Made by a program: the position numbers and the translations under genes. Below the pieces are notes generated by a model. That model had not been told where the DNA came from, did not search any database, and saw nothing but the letters and a program-made list of their open reading frames with translations. A stretch of DNA of 10,942 nt, taken from positions 1 to 10,942 of the forward strand of contig JAJISI010000031.1 of the NCBI GenBank assembly GCA_022848805.1. Reading direction: 5' to 3'. Below are positions 6,085 through 10,942 of the stretch, one piece after another; within the stretch, counting starts at the first letter, position 1, and each line of letters starts with the position of its first letter. This stretch comes from Thermoplasmatota archaeon. Lineage in GTDB: Archaea > Thermoplasmatota > Thermoplasmata > UBA10834.

Positions 6085-7320
6085 ATGGTACTAGACGATC
6101 TGAAGCGGTTCCCGCGGGTTTTCAGAGTACTCGTAGCGAGCGCGCTGATAGAGAACATGGCCTTCGGTTTGATCATCCCATTTCTGGCCATCTATATCAT
6201 AGAGGATCTGGGGCTGGAACCATGGACGGCGGGAGTGGTTCTAGCGGGCTATATGATCGCCGGCGTGCCGTCGATGATATTCGGAGGGATGCTAGCGGAC
6301 AAGATCGGCAGGAGACCAGTTCTTCTGGCGAGCCTTGGCCTGATGTCCCTCACCATGCTGATGTATTTCTTTGCCTACGATTTCGTGACGTTGCTCATAC
6401 TCGTGATGGCAGATTCGTTCGTGGGATCGATGTACATGCCCGCTGCCAATGCGATGATCGCCGATGTGATAAAATCCGTGGACAGGCCGAGGGCCTTCAG
6501 CGCGTTGAGGGTTGCATGGAACGTCGGCACTATTTTCGGCCCTGTCATGGGGATGGTGCTGGTCGTAATATACCCCATCAAGGTGCTGTTCGTGTTCGGC
6601 GCTCTCATATTGGCCGCAGCGTTCTTCTTGAACCTCGTATACATCAGGGAGACGAGGCCAGAGAAGCTGGAATCCATGAGGATCACCTTCAGATCGGTCA
6701 TGTCGGTAGCTCGCGACAGACCGTTCCTGCTCCTCTGTTCCCTAAGTGCCATATTCTGGTTCTTCTTCGCACAGTGGATGTCCGTGCTTCCGGTCTATGC
6801 GAGAACAGAACTCGGCGTAAGCCTGGTCGAGTGGGCGCTTACGTTCACTCTCAGCGCGGTCATGATTGTCTCCCTGCAGCTCTGGGTGACTTCGCAGGTG
6901 GTCAGGTTCCGTCGATCGCTGGTGCTTGCCGTGGGACAACTCATTGCGGCGCTCGGCTTCGGGCTCATATTCCTAGCCACGGACCTCAACTCATTAATCG
7001 GGTGTATCGTCGTCATCACCATCGGCGAGATCCTATACATGTCGATACTCTCAGCTATAATAGCCGACATGGCCCCTGAGGTGAAGAGAGGCATGTACAT
7101 GGGCTTCTCCGGGCTCGTCCAGCAACTCGGCGCTGGCTTGGGATTCCTGTTCGGAATGACTCTTTATGGCCTGCTCGTGGACACGTCGGTGATATGGCTG
7201 ATAATCGCTACGATCGGCGCTGTGACAATCGTGGGCTACTTCGTCTTCGCGAGGATAGCCGGTCCTTCTATCGACAATCCGACCCCATCGTCGAAGGGCT
7301 CAGCTGAGAAAGTACACTGA
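6085..7320 (+). CDS. Major facilitator superfamily transporter (12 TM)
   Basis: A 411-residue integral membrane protein with about twelve hydrophobic helices in two halves, separated by a charged cytoplasmic loop at about residues 188-212. The MFS signature between TM2 and TM3 is clear, GGMLADKIGRRP (67-78), and TM1 begins at about residue 14. The length and motif are those of drug:proton antiporter (DHA1-like) or small-solute carriers, which work by proton coupling at the cytoplasmic membrane. ATG 6085 follows GAGG (6074-6077) at seven bases; a plus-strand frame starting at 6066 is only a shadow. The gene is divergent from the MttB-like protein across a palindromic site, which suggests, without proving, co-regulation: import of a quaternary amine substrate, or export of a toxic compound. 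The hydrophilic tail (about 392-411) is Ser/Pro-rich. Family certain, substrate unknown. Confidence 0.9.
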   Translation: MVLDDLKRFPRVFRVLVASALIENMAFGLIIPFLAIYIIEDLGLEPWTAGVVLAGYMIAGVPSMIFGGMLADKIGRRPVLLASLGLMSLTMLMYFFAYDFVTLLILVMADSFVGSMYMPAANAMIADVIKSVDRPRAFSALRVAWNVGTIFGPVMGMVLVVIYPIKVLFVFGALILAAAFFLNLVYIRETRPEKLESMRITFRSVMSVARDRPFLLLCSLSAIFWFFFAQWMSVLPVYARTELGVSLVEWALTFTLSAVMIVSLQLWVTSQVVRFRRSLVLAVGQLIAALGFGLIFLATDLNSLIGCIVVITIGEILYMSILSAIIADMAPEVKRGMYMGFSGLVQQLGAGLGFLFGMTLYGLLVDTSVIWLIIATIGAVTIVGYFVFARIAGPSIDNPTPSSKGSAEKVH

Positions 7321-7407
7321 TCCAATGAATATGAAAACGAGAGAATGGGTTTGGCGCAATCCGAACGCGTTGTCGTCGAACTGCGGGCTATTGGATTGTC
7401 GCACGAT

Positions 7408-7422
7408 GCGCTTCAGAAGCGC
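7408..7422. repeat. Inverted repeat across the SSB stop codon
   Basis: GCGCTT-CAG-AAGCGC is a perfect 15-base hairpin with a three-base loop containing part of the SSB stop codon (TGA at 7415-7413, minus). The 92 bases between this stop and the MFS stop also hold CAATCC (7357-7362) facing GGATTG (7393-7398). No T-run follows, so terminator function is uncertain. Confidence 0.3.
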
Positions 7423-7901
7423 TTCCTGCCGCCGTCGTATCCGCCGCCGCCGGAGTCGCGGTCCCTGGACCATCCGCCGCCACCGCCACCGCCGCTCTGT
7501 CTCCTCGGGGGCTGCTCGTACTCCTTGTCGCTCACGTTGAGCTCGGTCGCGACGGTCTCGACGCTATCGCCCTTGTCGAGCGTGCCGTACTTGCCGACGT
7601 TCAGGCGCATGTGCCCCCTTACCAGGGAGACATAGCCGTTCTTGATCTGAAGAACGTCCTCCTTGCTCACGGAGCCGATCTGGTCGTCCCAGAGGGACAG
7701 AACGATCGCTCCGGTCTCATCGGCTATTGTGGCTTCCGCCACCTTTCTCGAACCCCCGAACCTGCCGGGGATCTCCTTCGGGTCGCTTACTTCGAGGCAC
7801 TTGGCCAAGACGTCCACCCTCTTCGAACTCGGGGTGAGATCCTTGATCTTGGCTTCTACGCTCTGCTCTTCTGTGCCGCTCGCTTCTGTTTTGTCTTCCA
7901 T
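7413..7901 (-). CDS. ssb: Single-stranded DNA-binding protein, archaeal single-OB-fold type
   Basis: A 162-residue protein like the Sulfolobus single-OB-fold SSB, which coats single-stranded DNA in replication and repair. The OB fold covers about residues 15-118: VEAKIKDLTPSSKRVDVLAKCLE (in 15-37), KVAEATIADETGAIVLSLWDDQ (in 53-74), a hallmark block with W71, then IKNGYVSLVRGHMRLNVGKYG (in 86-106). A flexible Gly-rich tail follows (137-162, with runs of seven and four glycines plus Arg, Trp, Tyr and Phe), as in other archaeal and bacterial SSBs where the tail recruits partners. The encoding DNA is a CCGCCG-type low-complexity stretch at about 7420-7495. ATG 7901 has a weak GGAAG about ten bases upstream. 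No other replication gene is adjacent. It converges on the MFS gene and is divergent from the FAD oxidoreductase. Confident family call. Confidence 0.9.
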   Translation of the reverse strand: MEDKTEASGTEEQSVEAKIKDLTPSSKRVDVLAKCLEVSDPKEIPGRFGGSRKVAEATIADETGAIVLSLWDDQIGSVSKEDVLQIKNGYVSLVRGHMRLNVGKYGTLDKGDSVETVATELNVSDKEYEQPPRRQSGGGGGGGWSRDRDSGGGGYDGGRKRF

Positions 7902-8060
7902 GCTAATTCTTCCTTTGCTTTGGGGACACCGTCGAGGCCGTGCTTTGCGCGAAAAATCAAACTGTCGCTAAGAGAATCAACATCCGCTTGGTCGAAGTTC
8001 GGCTTTTTCCTCGCTTGGCTAGGCACACAACGCGTGTCCAGGACTGAGTTGGCGGAGGTC

Positions 8061-8070
8061 GTATATATAC
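8061..8070. promoter_or_regulatory. Palindromic TATA element, probably for SSB
   Basis: GTATATATAC is self-complementary and could work in either direction. On the minus strand it would start SSB transcription near 8040 with a leader of about 140 bases; on the plus strand near 8092. GCGATA precedes it on the minus strand as a possible BRE. No nearer TATA box is obvious for SSB. Confidence 0.4.
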
Positions 8071-8108
8071 TATCGCTCGAGTTGCACCTTGCACGAACGA
8101 ACGGTCGG

Positions 8109-8178
8109 GCCGTCAGAATGTCGACATCCGGCCACCCGATAGGGGCCAATCCGGGCAATTGGCGGGTTGCCGTCAGAA
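8109..8178 (+). repeat. Ten-base direct repeat, copies 60 bases apart
   Basis: GCCGTCAGAA occurs at 8109-8118 and again at 8169-8178. The second copy ends directly against the BRE/TATA element of the FAD oxidoreductase gene. It could be a pair of regulator sites or chance; bases around each copy are similarly G-rich. Confidence 0.3.
8145..8163. promoter_or_regulatory. Inverted repeat upstream of TATA, candidate activator site
   Basis: GCCAAT and ATTGGC flank a seven-base spacer, with the downstream arm ending 18 bases before the TATA-like element at 8182. Position just upstream of BRE is typical for archaeal activator sites. Perfect six-base arms; short, so moderate weight. Confidence 0.3.
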
Positions 8179-8181
8179 AGG

Positions 8182-8189
8182 GATAAATA
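8182..8189 (+). promoter_or_regulatory. TATA box for the FAD oxidoreductase operon
   Basis: GATAAATA preceded by purine-rich AGAAAG (8175-8180) as BRE. It resembles the TATAAATAC element before the LsrF-type gene. Transcription would start near 8208, about 40 bases before ATG 8248 and about 150 before the preferred start ATG 8356. Confidence 0.5.
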
Positions 8190-8342
8190 CGGTCCCTGCG
8201 TACGGCGTTTTTGTCCTTGGGAGCAAGACACTAGTGAGCAACGACACATGCGTTTGTTTCGGCTGCTGCTCCTCGGCGGAGCGACCTTCTCATGGTGCTT
8301 GCTCTCGACTCTGGGAAGGGAGCTCAGGCAGAAGTCCGTCCT

Positions 8343-8352
8343 GAGGTGGAGG
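8343..8352 (+). promoter_or_regulatory. Ribosome binding site choosing start ATG 8356
   Basis: GAGGTGGAGG, with the GAGGTG core ending seven bases before ATG 8356, is far better than anything before the other in-frame starts at 8167 or 8248. It decides the start used here for the FAD oxidoreductase. Confidence 0.6.
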
Positions 8353-8355
8353 CAT

Positions 8356-10344
8356 ATGACATCATCAGATGTAGGCCGGCCTATTCATGGCAAGGGCCTC
8401 CCCTCCACTCGGGAACCGTTCGGCGCCAAGGAAGAGAGCATCCGGGACCGTGTGTCCCAACGCATCGTCAGGCTGGGTGTCTCCAACCTTCGCGTGATTG
8501 CCGCTTCCGGGGAGCGGATGTTGTATTCAAGGGACCAGTCCGAGATTCCCAGGATTCTAAAGACGTTCGCCTTCAGGACACATCCGGACGCGGTCGTACA
8601 GCCGCTGTCGGTCGAAGCGCTGTCCGCGGTCCTCAGACACGCCCTGTCGGAAGGTGTGACCATCGTTCCCAGGGGGGCGGGGTCGTCGCCGTTCGGCGGG
8701 TCGGTGCCCGTCATGGGTGGCATCGTCGTCGACATGTCCAGGATGGACGCCATCCTCGAGGTGAACGAAGACGATAAGACTATTACCGTTCAGGCAGGGG
8801 CCCGTTGGGCTGATATCGACCATGAGCTATCCAAGTCCGGGCTGCGCGTGCCGACATGCCCGTCCAGCAAGTTCTCCACGGTGGGCGGATGGATCGCCAC
8901 GGGCGGCCTCGGCATCAACAGCTACTCGAAAGGCCACCTGAGCGCGAACGTGTTATCGCTCGAGCTGGTCTCCCCGGACGGAGTGGTCCGACGCCTCTCG
9001 CAGGCGGACCCCGGGTTCGCGCAAGTCTTCGGGAGCGAGGGGCAGCTGGGCGTGGTCGCCACCGCCACCATCGCCTTGGCGGAGATACCAAGGGTCGGCG
9101 GGCCGCACCTACTGCTATTCGATTCATCGCAGGAGGCGCTCGAGTTCGCCGGCAAGGTCCTGGCGAGCGATGTCGGACCCGGCCACGTGATTTTCGAGAG
9201 CGAGTCCAAGATTCGGCTCGTCTCGGGCGCGCTCGGTGGAGAGCATCTGAAGATGCTCGACGCGGTCGTCGTGAGCCTCGAGGGCCAGGAGTCCGAGGAG
9301 CGGTTCGCGAAGCTGCTGAAGAAGCTAGGCGTATCAGAGCAGAAGGAGTATGTAGCCAGATATCTCTGGAACGAGCGGTTCTTCCCGATGAAGATGAGAA
9401 CTGAAGGCCCAGGTATGCTCGGGGCGGAAGTTCTGATGCCCACGGAGAAGTTGGGCGACGCGATGGACGGTGCGACTGCCGCGTGCAAGGCGATGGGCCT
9501 CGACCCCATGTTCGAGATACACTACCTCCCGGACGGGGAGGCGCTGATGCTCTGCTTCTTCCTCGCCGACCAGGGGAACACGTTCGCCTACACCGTCGAC
9601 GCTTTCAAATCGCTCGTCCTCGCACGGCTGCTCATAGACGCCGGTGCTCGTCCTTACTCGATCGGCATATGGAATCACGCGTTCTCCGATCATATGGACC
9701 GGACCGAGCGCGAGTCGCTCGAACGTCTGAAGGCCAAGCTGGACCCATTGGATATCATGAACACGGGCAAGTACTTCGCCCTCTCAGGACGCTGGGCCGG
9801 GCTGGGAGGCAAGATATTCGACCCTCGTGTCATGAAGCCGATACTGGAGGTCATCGTCAAACTGCCCACGCTGTCCTTCCCGTTGCTGGGTATGCTCTCA
9901 GGTTTGCTTAGGGAGCGGTTCGATCCGAAGAGGCGCGACCGCGTAGTCGCGATTGCCGACGAGTGCGCCATGTGCGGTTCATGCGTGAGCGTCTGCCCCG
10001 CCTACCAGCTTACCGGGGACGAACGGGTTACCGCGAGGGGCAAGCTCATCACGGCGAAGGCGGTGGCCGGTGGCTTCCCGATATCCCAGGAGCACGCCCA
10101 CAGGATATTCCTCTGCATGAAGTGCAAGGCGTGCGAACAGGTTTGTCAATCGAAGTTGGAGCTCATTCCGGCGTTCGAGGAGTTCGAGGGCGTTCTTGAG
10201 AAATCCTTCGGAAAGGACACGAAGGAGATCGAGCGTTTCCTGCGGTTCGCCGAGAGGTCTCCGGTGTACGACGCTCTGATCGCGAACGGACTCGTCGTGG
10301 GCGCCCCGAGGCACGAGCGGGGAGGTGAGCTCCGAGATGTATGA
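8356..10344 (+). CDS. GlcD-type FAD oxidoreductase fused to two [4Fe-4S] clusters
   Basis: A 662-residue flavoprotein of the VAO/PCMH (D-lactate dehydrogenase/glycolate oxidase GlcD) family with a C-terminal iron-sulfur domain. The FAD domain shows VPRGAGSSPFGGSVP (104-118), a segment like KGHLSANVLSLELVSPDG (192-209), GSEGQLGVVATATIAL (227-242) and the C-terminal LDPLDIMNTGKY (462-473). A hydrophobic linker (about 494-518) may touch the membrane. Clusters: C537, C540, C543, C547 (followed by Pro) and C587, C590, C593, C597 (no Pro). The CCG domains of GlcF-type proteins are absent. It likely oxidises a 2-hydroxy acid and passes electrons through the clusters. ATG 8356 has a strong ribosome binding site; an in-frame ATG at 8248 would add a hydrophobic MRLFRLLLLGGATFSWCLL start. 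The stop overlaps the next gene by eight bases, so the two products probably work as a complex. Family certain, substrate unknown. Confidence 0.9.
   Translation: MTSSDVGRPIHGKGLPSTREPFGAKEESIRDRVSQRIVRLGVSNLRVIAASGERMLYSRDQSEIPRILKTFAFRTHPDAVVQPLSVEALSAVLRHALSEGVTIVPRGAGSSPFGGSVPVMGGIVVDMSRMDAILEVNEDDKTITVQAGARWADIDHELSKSGLRVPTCPSSKFSTVGGWIATGGLGINSYSKGHLSANVLSLELVSPDGVVRRLSQADPGFAQVFGSEGQLGVVATATIALAEIPRVGGPHLLLFDSSQEALEFAGKVLASDVGPGHVIFESESKIRLVSGALGGEHLKMLDAVVVSLEGQESEERFAKLLKKLGVSEQKEYVARYLWNERFFPMKMRTEGPGMLGAEVLMPTEKLGDAMDGATAACKAMGLDPMFEIHYLPDGEALMLCFFLADQGNTFAYTVDAFKSLVLARLLIDAGARPYSIGIWNHAFSDHMDRTERESLERLKAKLDPLDIMNTGKYFALSGRWAGLGGKIFDPRVMKPILEVIVKLPTLSFPLLGMLSGLLRERFDPKRRDRVVAIADECAMCGSCVSVCPAYQLTGDERVTARGKLITAKAVAGGFPISQEHAHRIFLCMKCKACEQVCQSKLELIPAFEEFEGVLEKSFGKDTKEIERFLRFAERSPVYDALIANGLVVGAPRHERGGELRDV
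10321..10328 (+). promoter_or_regulatory. Consensus ribosome binding site inside the upstream gene
   Basis: GGAGGTGA is a full match to the archaeal anti-Shine-Dalgarno and lies eight bases before ATG 10337. An in-frame GTG at 10325 is part of the site itself and is therefore an unlikely start. Confidence 0.7.
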
Positions 10345-10942
10345 GCGCTACCACATCCCGATGAAGACTGTCGAGCCTCGCGCGCCCAGGATACCTGAGT
10401 TCACAATATCACGCGCAGACAACTGCATCAACTGTGGCAGGTGCGAGCAGGCGTGCATATACGGCGTGCACAAGCGCTCCGAATCTGACCCGCGCGAGAT
10501 GGCCGACCCCGTGAACCACCTGTGCAAGAACTGCTTCAGGTGCGTCGCCGAGTGCCCTCAGCGTGCGCTCACGATGTCCAATGGGGCGGAGTACTGCTCC
10601 CTCGGAAGAGGCGTCTGGACACCTCTCAGGATATCGACCATATGGGGGGAGGCCGAGACGGGCAAGATACCGGTCTTCGGTGCGGGGTACTGTGGCATGT
10701 TCTCCGGGCCACACTTCGACGGTATGTGGACGGACATGTCCGAGATCGTGAGGCCCACGAGGGACGGCATCCACGGCCGCGAGTTCATATCGACGAGCGT
10801 TGACATCGGAAGAATACCGCTCTCGTTACAGTTCACGCCTTCAGGTGCGCTCAGGACGGAACTGCCGCCGCTCCTGGAGCTCCCCGTCCCGATGGTTCTG
10901 GATCTCACAAGGCTCAGGATCAAGTCTGAGTGGATGATCAGG
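10337..10942 (+). CDS. Ferredoxin-glutamate synthase (GltB FMN domain) protein, 3' end missing
   Basis: The first 202 residues of a protein that runs off the window. Residues 25-80 form a two-cluster ferredoxin: C30, C33, C36, C40 and C63, C66, C69, C73 (ECP). Then comes the beginning of a glutamate-synthase-type FMN domain with GYCGMFSGPHFDGMWTDMSE (118-137) and IVRPTRDGIHGREFISTSVD (in 137-156), matching archaeal GltB2-like proteins such as that of Methanocaldococcus, about 500 residues long. In archaeal glutamate synthase this subunit reduces 2-oxoglutarate plus ammonia to glutamate with electrons from its clusters; related family members have other, unknown substrates. The start overlaps the FAD oxidoreductase stop by eight bases and has a perfect ribosome binding site, which implies translational coupling and a shared complex. 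Amidotransferase and GXGXG-domain genes, if present, would lie beyond the window. Domain call good; reaction inferred. Confidence 0.85.
   Translation, partial: MYERYHIPMKTVEPRAPRIPEFTISRADNCINCGRCEQACIYGVHKRSESDPREMADPVNHLCKNCFRCVAECPQRALTMSNGAEYCSLGRGVWTPLRISTIWGEAETGKIPVFGAGYCGMFSGPHFDGMWTDMSEIVRPTRDGIHGREFISTSVDIGRIPLSLQFTPSGALRTELPPLLELPVPMVLDLTRLRIKSEWMIR

Larger units (their letters stand above)
7902..8355. other. Long divergent intergenic region
   Basis: These 454 bases separate the SSB and FAD oxidoreductase genes. I see two TATA-like elements (8061-8070 and 8182-8189), one inverted repeat (8145-8163), a ten-base direct repeat 60 bases apart, and a possible in-frame extension of the downstream gene from ATG 8248. 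I see no tRNA or recognisable RNA gene, though a structured leader or small RNA cannot be excluded by eye. Confidence 0.6.

Noticed and set aside
6066..7079. 337-codon plus-strand frame overlapping the MFS transporter
   Set aside because: The sequence is Arg/His/Gly-rich without structure; the transporter frame with motif A and regular hydrophobic helices is clearly the coding one.
7420..7495. CCGCCG-type simple repeat as a possible tandem repeat element
   Set aside because: It encodes the Gly-rich tail of the SSB and is explained by glycine codons.
7856..8158. 100-codon minus-strand frame ending inside the SSB gene, with a plausible-looking Lys/Ala-rich end
   Set aside because: The natural-looking tail is the out-of-frame reading of the SSB start. 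The upstream part would begin before the likely promoter, and no ribosome binding site is seen. An upstream leader ORF from GTG near 8026 remains possible but unsupported.
7611..8186. 191-codon plus-strand frame over the SSB gene and its upstream region
   Set aside because: It lies antisense to the SSB OB-fold and shows no family features; coding of SSB explains its openness.
7902..8355. tRNA, riboswitch or CRISPR in the long intergenic region
   Set aside because: I found no T-loop-like GTTCRANYC with matching acceptor arms, no known aptamer motif and no regularly spaced repeat; only one ten-base pair of copies is present.

Overview
The window looks like the chromosome of an archaeon with roughly 58% G+C. 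I judge this from archaeal-style TATA/BRE promoters in front of several genes, a Sulfolobus-type single-stranded DNA-binding protein, an archaeal-type Fe-S glutamate-synthase domain protein, strong GGAGGTGA-type ribosome binding sites and several TTG starts. A Thermoplasmata-like or similar uncultured lineage is plausible, but the sequence alone does not fix it. I see no rRNA, tRNA, CRISPR array, transposase or phage gene, so this is metabolic chromosome rather than an obvious mobile island.

Layout. At 1-983 (minus) an OsmC-family redox protein is followed by an unrecognised, edge-truncated protein; both start at TTG. A divergent promoter region with one TATA box per strand (984-1136) separates them from a plus-strand group at 1137-4511: an LsrF-type class I aldolase/thiolase, a zinc- and NAD-dependent medium-chain dehydrogenase, a possible 52-residue hydrophobic peptide that exactly fills the next gap, and a class III PLP aminotransferase resembling glutamate-1-semialdehyde aminomutase. 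Converging on this group is a minus-strand MttB-superfamily (trimethylamine/betaine methyltransferase-like) protein without pyrrolysine (4524-5960). Divergent from it is a 12-TM MFS transporter (6085-7320). Their shared 124-base intergenic region holds a 22-bp near-perfect palindrome that is a good operator candidate.

The MFS gene converges on the SSB gene (7413-7901, minus). After a 454-base regulatory stretch (7902-8355) containing two TATA-like elements and small repeats comes an electron-transfer pair. It consists of a GlcD-type FAD oxidoreductase fused to two [4Fe-4S] clusters (8356-10344) and, overlapping it by 8 bases, a ferredoxin-plus-GltB FMN protein that runs off the window (10337-10942).

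How they may work together (inference). The aldolase, dehydrogenase and aminotransferase look like a small-molecule carbon/nitrogen pathway of unknown substrate. The MttB-like protein and MFS carrier could be co-regulated for uptake and use or detoxification of a quaternary amine, although no corrinoid protein or reactivase gene is present here. The FAD/Fe-S and Fe-S/FMN pair could pass electrons from a 2-hydroxy acid to a GltB-type active site. None of these pathway assignments is proven by the sequence.
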